Shown here: positions 42,416 to 50,480 of the stretch, piece by piece
Layout: each line of letters opens with the position of its first letter
Numbering within the stretch: position 1 is the stretch's first letter
From: Actinomadura latina NBRC 106108
GTDB taxonomy: Bacteria > Actinomycetota > Actinomycetes > Streptosporangiales > Streptosporangiaceae
Assembly: GCF_001552195.1 (NCBI RefSeq)
Contig: NZ_BCQS01000004.1
Location: forward strand, 29,311-93,310
DNA length: 64,000 nucleotides
Direction of reading: 5' to 3'
Translations under genes and position numbers: made by a program
Notes under the pieces: generated by a model
The model's input: only the letters and a program-made list of their open reading frames with translations
Told to the model about the DNA's origin: nothing
Database searches by the model: none

Positions 42416-42772
42416 GTGAGCGACGTGGACGTGCCGATGAAGATCCGAGAGATCTGCCTTTCGCTGCCGGAGGTGACGGAGAAGCCGTTCGGCGGCCACA
42501 CCGCGCCCTCCTTCCGAGTCCGGGACAAACTGTTCGTGATGACCAGCGAGGACGGCCTCTCGATGACGTTCAAGGCGGGCCCCGGCGTGCAGGAGGCGCT
42601 CGTGGCGGAGAACCCCGAGGCGTTCTTCGTCCCGAAGTACGTGGGCAGCAAGGGCTGGGTGGGCGCCCGCCTCGACGTCGACCACGACTGGGACGAGATG
42701 GCCGAGCTCATCGAGGACAGCTACCGCCTCATCGCACCGAAACGCCTGGCGAACCTCCTCGACCGCGACTGA
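42416..42772 (+). CDS. MmcQ/YjbR-like protein
   Basis: 118 residues, GTG at 42416 with AGGAG seven bases upstream. ICLSLPEVTEKPFGGHTAPSF and FRVRDKLFVM, then FVPKYVGSKGWVGARLD and a C-terminal RLIAPKRL, match the MmcQ/YjbR family (CyaY-like fold, DNA-binding suspected). Function unknown. Confidence 0.85.
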   Translation: MSDVDVPMKIREICLSLPEVTEKPFGGHTAPSFRVRDKLFVMTSEDGLSMTFKAGPGVQEALVAENPEAFFVPKYVGSKGWVGARLDVDHDWDEMAELIEDSYRLIAPKRLANLLDRD

Positions 42773-43642
42773 GCCGGGCGGCTATGTGGTCCATGGTGGC
42801 GTTGTCGGGGTTCCAGCCTCGGTGGAGCAGGGCGGTCAGGAGGGCCTCCAGATAAGGGGTCGGGCGGGTGCGGAAATCCTTGGTCACCGGGATCACCTCC
42901 CAGTGCATCTCCTTGGCCAGCCAGCGGCGGCGGGACGTGTCGTGGACGCGGGCCTGGAGGCCGGTGTGGTGGCGCTCACCGTCGTATTCGAGGCCCACGC
43001 GGAACTTCGGGTGGCCGAGGTCGATGTAGAGCCGGCGACCTTGCGGGCCCATCACCGGTACCTGGGTGCTCGGACGGGGGAAGCCGGTGTTCACGATGCC
43101 TACGCGGACCCATGTCTCGCCGGGGGAGGCCGCGCCGCGGTCGGCGAGGCGGATGATCTCGCGGAGGCGTCTGTTGCCGCGATAGCCCGGCGGTGAGCGG
43201 GACATCCTGATGAGTTCTTCGGTGTCGACGCCCTGCCGAAGGAACTGGTCGATTGCGGCGACGGCCGCGAGGCGGGGAAGCCAGCGAGCGCAGTCCAGTG
43301 CCGTGCGGGCCGGGACGTGAGGCGTACATCGGATTCCTCCATGACGTGGTCGGCCGGAAGCTTCACGGTGTCGGCGGTGATCGGATCCGAGTCGGACGTT
43401 CTGGGAGTGATGAGTTCGACCTCCCAGTCGGCCTCGTTCACTCCCGGGGGTAAGACGTCCAGGCCCCATATCCAGGCGGCCGTACGGCGAGCCACGACGG
43501 CTTCCTGCGGGAGGAGGCCGCTGAGCGCGGCGGCCCGAGCGGCTAGGGACGCGCCCTTGGCGGGAACGAAATAGACGCCGGGGCCGACGGGAACGACCGA
43601 GTCGGCGGCTGCGCGTCTCCAGGTGAGGCTGAAACCGTCCAT
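42729..43642 (-). pseudogene. Frameshifted AbiEi/DUF559-like protein
   Basis: Two frames give one protein of about 304 residues. The N-terminal frame (43642 to about 43320) reads as the AbiEi-like start: WRRAAADSVVPVGPGVYFVP, then AVVARRTAAWIWGLDVLPPG and EESDVRLT. The C-terminal frame (about 43318 to 42729) continues as VPARTALDCARWLPRLAAV and holds a DUF559/very-short-patch-repair-like nuclease block (DLGHPKFRVGLEYDGERHH). Restoring one G on the plus strand near 43317 would join them. Either a real one-base deletion or a sequencing error. Such proteins are common orphan genes in actinomycetes. Confidence 0.7.
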
Positions 43643-43742
43643 GTGGCGATGATGCCCCGGCGGCGGCCTGGGCCGGTGGTGACTGCGGGAATGTGGATAA
43701 CTCTGAGCTTCCGCAGGTCAGCGCACTCTCCCATCATGGGGT

Positions 43743-44498
43743 TCAGCATGCGGCGGCGTTGGTCGCCCATTTCGCTATGCGCTCGACCAGCGCCGGGGTC
43801 GCGGCCACTTCGGCGTGGCCGAAGGCAGGTTCGATCCATAGTTCCTTCGGGTCGGACGCCGCGTCGTAGAGCTGGTGCGCGTGTTCCAGAGGGAAGAACG
43901 TGTCCGCGTCGCCGTGGACGACGAGGAACGGCACCGGGGCTATACGTCCGGCGATCTCGTGGGGCGCCTCTGGGACGGGGTCCCAGCCATTGGGGGCGAC
44001 GCGAGTGCCGCGGGCGAGACGGACCACCAGCCGGCCCAGGCGGCGTTCCACCACCCAGTGGGCACGCCGCATCGGCCTCGTTCCGCGGTAGTACCAGCGG
44101 GCCGGGGCGCTGACGGACACCACGGCGTCGACCCCGCCGTGCAGGGCCGCGTACCGGACGACGATGGCCCCGCCCATGGAGAACCCGGTGACGATGATGC
44201 GCTCGTAACCTCTGCGTCGCGCCGCGTCCACGGCCGCGTCGACGTCCAGGACCTCCCGGTCGCCGACCGTGGTGTGCCCTCCCGACCGTCCGTGGCCGCG
44301 GAAGTCGAGGGCGACGACGCCGCCGTGCGCGTTGAGGGCGCCGGCGATCCGGCGGAGCGCGGGCTGCCGCCACGAGCAGGTGAACCCGTGCGCCAGGACG
44401 AAGCACACGTCGCCGCCGCCACGCAGGTGACCCGCGTCGATGCGGACACCGTCGGCGGTGTAGAGGGTGAGCGGTTCGGGAGTCGTCACGTCCTCCAT
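43743..44498 (-). CDS. Alpha/beta hydrolase
   Basis: 251 residues. FVLAHGFTCSWRQPALRRIA (oxyanion region), GFSMGG at 105-110 with nucleophile S107, HGDADTFFP for the Asp, and FGHAEVA for the His. It is a serine hydrolase of the peptidase S9/acyl-transferase-like group; substrate unknown. It stands alone between divergent genes. Confidence 0.85.
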   Translation of the reverse strand: MEDVTTPEPLTLYTADGVRIDAGHLRGGGDVCFVLAHGFTCSWRQPALRRIAGALNAHGGVVALDFRGHGRSGGHTTVGDREVLDVDAAVDAARRRGYERIIVTGFSMGGAIVVRYAALHGGVDAVVSVSAPARWYYRGTRPMRRAHWVVERRLGRLVVRLARGTRVAPNGWDPVPEAPHEIAGRIAPVPFLVVHGDADTFFPLEHAHQLYDAASDPKELWIEPAFGHAEVAATPALVERIAKWATNAAAC

Positions 44499-44603
44499 GA
44501 TCGGTCATGCCGATGCGGGGCTGAACGAACGGGTTGCTGGGTAGTAGTGGAACGTGTCTGGAGGGCTGGTTGATCTGCGGGCTCGGGCGTCAGGCTGGCT
44601 GGT

Positions 44604-44924
44604 ATGGACAGCGAAGACCGCACGCTCGGGGTGACGGCGCGCGGGAGCCGCGCGGACGGCCCGGAACGCGGCGCGACGTCCGCGGCATCTGCGGCGTCCG
44701 CCGCGGCGCGCCAGCGTGAAACCGACGACTACGCGTGCCAGGTGATGGTGTCCTCGGCGCGCGCCCACGAGCGGGCCGCTGCGCTGCTGGAGGAGATGGC
44801 CACCGCTCATCCAGAGGAGGCCGAGCTGCATCTGCAGTCCGCCGCCCGGCACCGCCGGTGGGCGGCGAACGACCGGGAGCTGGCACGGCAGTACGCGCCC
44901 CAGGGCGGCCCGGACGGTCCCTGA
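44604..44924 (+). CDS. Small hypothetical helical protein
   Basis: 106 residues. The first 35 are Ala/Ser/Gly rich and probably disordered. Residues about 40-100 form a likely helical hairpin with heptad-like Ala/Leu spacing (HERAAALLEEMATAHPEEAELHL). No family recognised. It is 34 bases upstream of the next gene and probably co-transcribed. Confidence 0.55.
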   Translation: MDSEDRTLGVTARGSRADGPERGATSAASAASAAARQRETDDYACQVMVSSARAHERAAALLEEMATAHPEEAELHLQSAARHRRWAANDRELARQYAPQGGPDGP

Positions 44925-44958
44925 GCGCCCACGCAGTGCGTCTAACGGAGGATGGATC

Positions 44959-45600
44959 ATGACCGTCGACCTGCGAACCGCCCGGCGTTCGCTGCACGGG
45001 GTGGCGGAGCTGGTGCTCGCCGGGCCTCAGTACCGGCAGAGCGGGACGATCCGGCTGAAGGTGGTCCCGGGCGGCTTCGGCACCGTTCAGGACCCCGAGC
45101 TGCGCGTGACCGGGACGGAGCTCGTGTGCGGCGACCGGGAGATCCCGCTGAACGGCGCCACCTGCCGGGAGCTGGCCACGGCGGCGGACACCGAGGCCGG
45201 GGCGGCCCAGGACCTCTACAAGGACGGCAGCGGAGTCGGCCCCGACGACACGCTGGGGATCGACGCTGAGGCCGCGCACCGCATCCACGAGGCGTTCGGC
45301 CGCGGAAACGAGGCTCTCTCCAGGTTCGCTCCGGAGATCACGCCCGTGCTCTGGCCGGAGCACTTCGACCTGGGCATCAGCTTCGACCAGGTCAATTACG
45401 GCGTGTCCCCCGGCGACTCCCACCTGGACGAGCCCTACGCATACGCCGGGCCATGGGAGCCGCGCCAAGGAGCGTTCTGGAACGCCTCTTTCGGTGCGGC
45501 ACGGCCCCTGCGCCTGCTGCCCGGCGCCACGGCGCTGTTCGACTTCTTCATGGAGGCCAGGGACAGGGCCGCCCACGACCGGCCGCGAAGTCCGCAATGA
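44959..45600 (+). CDS. Conserved hypothetical protein
   Basis: 213 residues preceded by GGAGG. The second half is rich in aromatic residues in a pattern like SPGDSHLDEPYAYAGPWEP and FWNASFGAARPL, which I recognise only as a recurrent uncharacterised actinobacterial protein. No signal peptide or membrane segment. Function unknown. Confidence 0.7.
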   Translation: MTVDLRTARRSLHGVAELVLAGPQYRQSGTIRLKVVPGGFGTVQDPELRVTGTELVCGDREIPLNGATCRELATAADTEAGAAQDLYKDGSGVGPDDTLGIDAEAAHRIHEAFGRGNEALSRFAPEITPVLWPEHFDLGISFDQVNYGVSPGDSHLDEPYAYAGPWEPRQGAFWNASFGAARPLRLLPGATALFDFFMEARDRAAHDRPRSPQ

Positions 45601-45635
45601 TCTTCGTGCCGCCTGACGGGCATCACGCGGCGGCT

Positions 45636-45655
45636 GTGTAAGGATCGGGTTACAC
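45636..45655. promoter_or_regulatory. GTGTAA-N8-TTACAC inverted repeat
   Basis: A six-base perfect dyad around eight bases, 18 bases before the oxidoreductase start at 45674. The form suits a TetR- or GntR-type operator; no such regulator gene is nearby. Confidence 0.4.
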
Positions 45656-45673
45656 GGTTCTAGGGAGGTCGTT

Positions 45674-46585
45674 GTGCGGGTTGGTGTTCTGCTGAACGAG
45701 CGTGGCGGGGCGGACGCGCTCGGCAAGCTGGCGGACGACGTGCGGCGCGCCGCCGACGACGGGTTCCCGTCGGCCTGGATCTCGCAGATCTTCGGCATGG
45801 ACGCGCTCACCGCCCTCGCCGTGGCGGGGCGAGGAGTCCCCGGCATCGAGCTGGGCACCGCGGTCGTGCCGACGTATCCGCGCCATCCGGCCGTCCTGGC
45901 GCAGCAGGCGCGGACGGCCGCGCTGGCCCTGGAGGGACGGCTGACGCTCGGCATCGGCCTCTCCCACAAGATCGTCATCGAGAACATGTACGGGTACGAC
46001 TACGCCCGTCCGCTCCGGCACATGGACGAGTACCTGTCGGTGCTGTCCCCCCTCCTCAACGGGGAGAACGCGTCCTTCAAGGGCGAGACGCTGCAGGGCG
46101 ACATCGGGCTGAGCGTCCCGAACGAGGGGCGTGTGCCGCTCCTCCTGGCTGCGCTCGGGCCGAAGATGCTGAAGCTGGCGGCGGAGAGGGCGGACGGGAC
46201 GGTCCTCTGGATGACGGGTCCCGTCACCGTCCGGGACCACATCGCCCCCACCATCACAGCGGCGGCCAAGGCGGCCGGACGCAAGGAACCCCGGATCGTA
46301 TGCGCCCTGCCCACGTGCGTCACGAGCGACCCCGAGCGCGCGCGGGCGCGGGCTGGCCAGACGTTCGAGATGTACGGGCACCTGCCGTCGTACCGGGCGA
46401 TGATGGACCGGGAGGGCGTGGACGGCCCCGCCGACCTCGCCGTCGTCGGGGACGAGGACACGGTCGCGGCCAAGCTGGAGGAGCTGGCCGAGGCGGGCGT
46501 CACCGATTTCGTCGCCGCCGAGTTCATGCCGAGCGAGGACCACGAGCGCACCCGCCGGTTCCTCAAGTCCGCCGCGGCGCGATGA
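45674..46585 (+). CDS. LLM-class (F420-dependent type) oxidoreductase
   Basis: 303 residues, GTG start after GGGAGG. The luciferase-like TIM barrel is shown by VGVLLNERGGADALGKLADDV, GIELGTAVVPTYPRHP, RLTLGIGLSHK and the late EAGVTDFVAAEF. The group uses deazaflavin F420 to oxidise or reduce varied substrates. The sulphur-flavin monooxygenases share the fold but this length and start suit the F420 group. Confidence 0.85.
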   Translation: MRVGVLLNERGGADALGKLADDVRRAADDGFPSAWISQIFGMDALTALAVAGRGVPGIELGTAVVPTYPRHPAVLAQQARTAALALEGRLTLGIGLSHKIVIENMYGYDYARPLRHMDEYLSVLSPLLNGENASFKGETLQGDIGLSVPNEGRVPLLLAALGPKMLKLAAERADGTVLWMTGPVTVRDHIAPTITAAAKAAGRKEPRIVCALPTCVTSDPERARARAGQTFEMYGHLPSYRAMMDREGVDGPADLAVVGDEDTVAAKLEELAEAGVTDFVAAEFMPSEDHERTRRFLKSAAAR

Positions 46586-46660
46586 GCTCGTAGAGGTTGC
46601 CGCTGGAGTCGGAGAAGTACAGGCCGCGGCCGCCGAGCGGACAGGCTACGGCGAAGTGAG
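46562..46660 (-). pseudogene. C-terminal remnant of a VOC (glyoxalase-like) gene
   Basis: Reading the minus strand gives GRGLYFSDSSGNLYELIAP followed by a stop, the characteristic last strand of vicinal-oxygen-chelate proteins (LYFxDPDGNxxEL). No start or N-terminal part exists, since the region directly upstream is the cobalamin riboswitch. It overlaps the oxidoreductase 3' end by 24 bases. Confidence 0.65.
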
Positions 46661-46689
46661 TCGTCACTCCGCAGACCCGGACAGATCGG

Positions 46690-46806
46690 GATTGGGTGCC
46701 TGATACCGTTGCGGTGCTGCGCGCCCAGGAGCGAAGTCCGGTGTGATCCCGGCGCTGTCCCGCAACTGTGGTGCCCCTCTCGAAGTGGCCGAGCCAGGTC
46801 GCCTCC
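46690..46806 (+). ncRNA. Cobalamin riboswitch
   Basis: The core GCGAAGTCCGGTGTGATCCC, then GGCGCTGTCCCGCAACTGT at about 46731-46769, and the B12-box-like GAGCCAGGTCGCC at 46791-46803 are the conserved parts of the cobalamin aptamer. It precedes btuF by about 80 bases and should shut off the operon when cobalamin is plentiful, by blocking translation or ending transcription. Edges are approximate. Confidence 0.88.
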
Positions 46807-46850
46807 TTAGCGCGCCGACGATTATCGACCTCGTGGAAGGGCGATCCGTC

Positions 46851-46892
46851 ATGGGCGGACGCGGCTTCCTGGCAGCCTGGAGGCTCCTGTGA
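46851..46892 (+). CDS. Possible 13-codon leader peptide overlapping btuF start
   Basis: ATG at 46851 opens MGGRGFLAAWRLL and its TGA stop (46890-46892) overlaps the btuF GTG (46889-46891). A GGAAGG lies about 11 bases upstream of the ATG. If translated it would couple ribosome arrival to btuF initiation. Could be chance. Confidence 0.3.
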   Translation: MGGRGFLAAWRLL

Positions 46893-47821
46893 GACCCGTA
46901 CGTACTCTCGGCGCGGTGATGGCGATCGGCGTCGCCCTGGTCACGGCCGCATGCGGCGGTGACGGCGCGGACGACGCCAAGGACGGCGCGGCGAAGACCG
47001 TCACCGTCCAGGCCGCGAACGGCGCGGTGACCGTCCCGGCCGGGCCGAAGCGGATCATCTCGCTCGCTCCCACCCACACCGAGACGCTGTTCGCCATCGG
47101 CGCCGGATCGCAGGTGGTGGCGGTCAGCGACTACTCGAACTACCCGGCGAACGCGCCGCGCACCAAGCTGTCCGGCTTCAAGCCGAACGCCGAGGCGATC
47201 ATCGCCTACAAGCCGGACCTCGTCGTCGTGTCCGACGACCTGAACGGCGTCGTCAAGGCGCTGGAGAAGGTGAAGATCCCCGTCCTGCTGGAGCCCGCCG
47301 CGACGAAGCTGGACGACGCCTACGACGAGATCAACGACCTCGGGCAGGCCACCGGCCACGCCGCCGAGGCCAAGAAGCTCACCGACGACATGAAGGCCGA
47401 GATCGAGAAGACCGTCGCGGCGTCGTCCGAGGCCATGTCGTCCAAGAAGCAGGACCTGACCTACTACCACGAGCTCGACAGCCAGCTGCACTCGGTGACC
47501 TCCAAGACGTTCGTGGGCCAGGTGTACGGGCTGTTCGGCCTGCGGAACGTCGCCGACGAGGCCGACAAGGCGGCCGGCGGCTACCCGCAGCTGTCCCGCG
47601 AGTACCTGCTCAAGCAGGACCCCGACCTCGTCTTCCTCGCCGACACCAAGTGCTGCGGCCAGAACGCCGCGGCCCTGGCCAAGCGTCCCGGCTGGTCCGG
47701 CCTGGACGCGGTGAAGGGCAACGACGTCGTCGAGCTCGACGACGACATCGCCTCCCGCTGGGGGCCCCGCCTGCCCGAGTTCGTCAAGGCGATCGGCGAC
47801 GCCGTCCAGAAGGTGCAGTGA
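46889..47821 (+). CDS. btuF: Cobalamin ABC transporter substrate-binding lipoprotein
   Basis: 310 residues from a GTG with GGAGG five bases upstream. The signal peptide ends in a lipobox, VTAAC, with acceptor C22. The periplasmic-binding domain shows RIISLAPTHTETLFAIGAGS and VSDYSNYPANAPRTKLSGF, the usual BtuF opening, and a C-terminal lobe. The riboswitch fixes the ligand class as corrinoid. Confidence 0.9.
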   Translation: MRPVRTLGAVMAIGVALVTAACGGDGADDAKDGAAKTVTVQAANGAVTVPAGPKRIISLAPTHTETLFAIGAGSQVVAVSDYSNYPANAPRTKLSGFKPNAEAIIAYKPDLVVVSDDLNGVVKALEKVKIPVLLEPAATKLDDAYDEINDLGQATGHAAEAKKLTDDMKAEIEKTVAASSEAMSSKKQDLTYYHELDSQLHSVTSKTFVGQVYGLFGLRNVADEADKAAGGYPQLSREYLLKQDPDLVFLADTKCCGQNAAALAKRPGWSGLDAVKGNDVVELDDDIASRWGPRLPEFVKAIGDAVQKVQ

Positions 47822-47849
47822 CCGGGGCACCGCCGGTGGACGCCCGCTC

Positions 47850-48920
47850 ATGAAGCTCATGCGCCGGACGGCCGCCGGCAGGCGGGCCGACGGGTCCCAT
47901 GCCGCGTTGCGGCCGCTGCCGCTGGCGGTGGCGGTCGCGCTGCTCGCCGCGACGCTGCTGGCGGGGGTGCTCGTGGGCGCCGCGGGGCTCCCCGTCGGCG
48001 GGGTCCTGAAGGCCCTCGCCGACAAGATCCCGTTCGTGCGCGTCGACTCCGGGTTCGGGGTCATCGACGAGAGCGTGCTGTTCGAGCTGCGGGTGCCGCG
48101 CGCCCTGATGGCGGCGCTGGTCGGCGGGATGCTCGCCATGGCCGGCGCCGGCTATCAGGGCGTGTTCCGCAACCCGCTCGCCGACCCGTACCTGCTCGGC
48201 GCGGCGGCGGGCGCCGGGGTCGGGGCGACGCTGGTGATCGTCCTGGTGCCGGGCGATCCCGGCTACGGCGTGCCGCTCGCCGCGTTCGCGGGCGCGATCT
48301 GCGGCGTCCTGCTCGCCTACCTGCTGGGCCGGACGTCGGGAAGCAACGGAGCGGCGACGCTGGTGCTCGCCGGGGTGGCGGTGTCGTCGTTCCTGGCCGC
48401 GGTGCAGACGTTCCTCCAGCAGATGAACGCCGAGGATCTGCAGCGGATCTTCTCGTGGATCCTCGGCGGGGTCGGGTCGGCGGACTGGCGCCAGTTGCAA
48501 CTTGTCGCCCCTTACGCGCTCGTCTCGACCGTGGTCCTGCTGGCGCACGGCCGGCTGCTGGACGTGCTGAGCGTCGGGGACGAGGAGGCGGCGAGCCTCG
48601 GGCTGTCGGCGTCGCGGGTGCGGCTGACCGTGCTCGTCGCGGCGTCGCTGGCGACGGCGTCGGCGGTGGCGGTGAGCGGCCTGATCGGGTTCGTCGGCAT
48701 CGTCGTGCCGCATGTGGTGCGGCGGCTGGCGGGCGGCTCGTACCGGGTGGTGCTGCCGCTGTCGCTGCTCGGCGGCGCGGCGTTCCTGGAGGTGGTCGAC
48801 CTGGTGGCGCGGACGGTGATCAGCCCCGGTGAGCTTCCGCTCGGCGTGGTGACGGCGTTCGTCGGCGGGCCGTTCTTCGTGGCGGTGCTGCGCGCGTCCC
48901 GCAGGCAGGTGGAGACGTGA
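47850..48920 (+). CDS. btuC: Cobalamin ABC transporter permease
   Basis: 356 residues with about ten helices. RVPRALMAALVGGMLAMAGAGYQGVFRNPLADP in pieces (RVPRALMAALVGG, GYQGVFRNPLADPYLLG) and SGLIGFVGIVVPHVVRRL are FecCD/BtuC hallmarks. Twenty-eight bases after btuF, overlapping btuD by four. Confidence 0.93.
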   Translation: MKLMRRTAAGRRADGSHAALRPLPLAVAVALLAATLLAGVLVGAAGLPVGGVLKALADKIPFVRVDSGFGVIDESVLFELRVPRALMAALVGGMLAMAGAGYQGVFRNPLADPYLLGAAAGAGVGATLVIVLVPGDPGYGVPLAAFAGAICGVLLAYLLGRTSGSNGAATLVLAGVAVSSFLAAVQTFLQQMNAEDLQRIFSWILGGVGSADWRQLQLVAPYALVSTVVLLAHGRLLDVLSVGDEEAASLGLSASRVRLTVLVAASLATASAVAVSGLIGFVGIVVPHVVRRLAGGSYRVVLPLSLLGGAAFLEVVDLVARTVISPGELPLGVVTAFVGGPFFVAVLRASRRQVET

Positions 48921-49687
48921 CCGTCAAGGTGCGGAACCTCGACGTGTCGCTCGGCGGCCGCCAGGTGCTGAAGGGCGTGTCGCTGGACGTCCCGGCCGGG
49001 TCCTGGACGGCGGTCATCGGGCCGAACGGCGCCGGGAAGTCGACGCTGCTGCGCGCGGTCCTCGGCCTGGTCGGGTCGCACGGCGAGATCAGCGTGGCCG
49101 GCGCCGACCTCGAGCAGCTCAAGCCGCGCCAGCGCGCCCAGATGATCGCCTATGCCGCGCAGAGCCCGAACCTCCCCGCCGGCATGACGGTGTTCGACTA
49201 CACCCTCCTCGGGCGTTCCCCCTACATCCCGCATCTCGGGCGGGAGAGCGCCCGCGACCGCACCATCACCGGGGACGTCCTCGCCCGCCTCGGCCTCACC
49301 CCCTTCGCCGCCCGGCCCCTGGACCACCTCTCCGGCGGTGAGCGGCAGCGGGTGGTGCTGGCCCGCGCCCTCGCGCAGCAGACGTCCGTCCTGCTGCTGG
49401 ACGAGCCGACGACCGCGCTCGACATCGGCCACCAGCAGCAGGTGCTGGAACTGGTCGACCAGCTGCGGCTGTCCGACGAGCTGACCGTGGTGACCACCAT
49501 CCACGACCTGACCCTCGCCGGGCAGTACGCCGACGCCCTCGTCCTCATCTCCGGCGGCCGGGTCGCCGCGGCGGGCGCGCCCGAGCAGGTCCTCACCCGG
49601 GCGGTCGTCGAGAAGCACTTCGACGCGCGCGTCCACGTCAGCACCGGCCCCGGCGGCCGGCCGATCCTGTCATTGGAGCGTCCGTGA
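48917..49687 (+). CDS. btuD: Cobalamin ABC transporter ATPase
   Basis: 256 residues, GTGA overlap. Walker A GPNGAGKST at 35-43, Q-loop YAAQSPN, signature LSGGERQR, Walker B LLLDEPTTALD and switch His TIHDLTLAGQYAD are intact. Confidence 0.93.
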   Translation: MTVKVRNLDVSLGGRQVLKGVSLDVPAGSWTAVIGPNGAGKSTLLRAVLGLVGSHGEISVAGADLEQLKPRQRAQMIAYAAQSPNLPAGMTVFDYTLLGRSPYIPHLGRESARDRTITGDVLARLGLTPFAARPLDHLSGGERQRVVLARALAQQTSVLLLDEPTTALDIGHQQQVLELVDQLRLSDELTVVTTIHDLTLAGQYADALVLISGGRVAAAGAPEQVLTRAVVEKHFDARVHVSTGPGGRPILSLERP

Positions 49688-50370
49688 ACCTGGAGACGGT
49701 GTGGCGCGAGGAGGACGGGAAACGCCTCGCCGCGACGGTGTGGCGGGCCGGCGGCGGGCACCGGATGATCTCGTCGGCGATGCTGGGCGGCGGGATCGGC
49801 CCGGCCCGGTGGGTGCTGAACGCGCAGGTCGCGGGCGCCTATTCGCGCACCGACCCGGTCGTCCACCTGACCGAGCTGGCCGCGTCCTACGGGCTGGACG
49901 GGCCGGGCGTCGGGATGCTCACGGCCGCCTCCGTCTCCCGCACGATGCGCGGGGACGCCGAGGGCGTGCGCGTGTCGGCGACGGTCGGGCTGCGCGTCCC
50001 GACCTGGGCGGCCTCCCCCGCCGGAACCCCGGACCCGGAGCTGGCGCCCCTGGACGGGAAACCCCGGCCCGCCTGGACGCCCGGCACGATCAACATCGTC
50101 GTCGCCGTGCCCGTCCCGCTGAGCGACGCGGCCCTGGTGAACGCCGTCATCACCGCGACCGAGGCCAAGACCCAGGCGCTCCTGGAGGCGGGCTTCCCGT
50201 GCACGGGCACTGCGTCCGACGCCCTCTGCGTGGCGGCCGCCACCGGCGGGGAACGAGAGATCTTCGCGGGGCCCCGCTCGGCGTGGGGCGCACGGATCGC
50301 CCGCGCCGTCCACGCCGCCGTCCACGCCGGAGCGCTCGACTACGCCCATTACCTGGAGTCCCGCGACTAG
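49684..50370 (+). CDS. cbiZ: Adenosylcobinamide amidohydrolase
   Basis: 228 residues, GTG in a GTGA overlap. MISSAMLGGGIGPARWVLNAQV, GMLTAASVSRTMRG and TINIVVAVPVPLSDAALVNAVITATEAKT in pieces (INIVVAVPVPLSDAALVN, TEAKTQALLEAG), plus CTGTASDALCVAA, are the CbiZ pattern. It removes the aminopropanol side chain of imported cobinamide so that it can be rebuilt into cobalamin. Fusion to or linkage with btuCDF is the standard arrangement. Confidence 0.9.
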   Translation: MNLETVWREEDGKRLAATVWRAGGGHRMISSAMLGGGIGPARWVLNAQVAGAYSRTDPVVHLTELAASYGLDGPGVGMLTAASVSRTMRGDAEGVRVSATVGLRVPTWAASPAGTPDPELAPLDGKPRPAWTPGTINIVVAVPVPLSDAALVNAVITATEAKTQALLEAGFPCTGTASDALCVAAATGGEREIFAGPRSAWGARIARAVHAAVHAGALDYAHYLESRD

Positions 50371-50371
50371 C

Positions 50372-50411
50372 ACCGGCCGCCGTACCACCCCGGTGCGGTA
50401 CGACGGCCGGT
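50372..50411. terminator. Hairpin terminator after cbiZ
   Basis: Fifteen-base arms (50372-50386 and 50397-50411) pair with one mismatch around a ten-base loop, right after the cbiZ stop and before the convergent coiled-coil gene. No T tract. Confidence 0.7.
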
Positions 50412-50480
50412 CTCAGGGCCAGTGCAGTGTGGGGGTTGGGCCTCACCTCCTACTTGTGCGTCACTCCGCCGGCGTGACCG

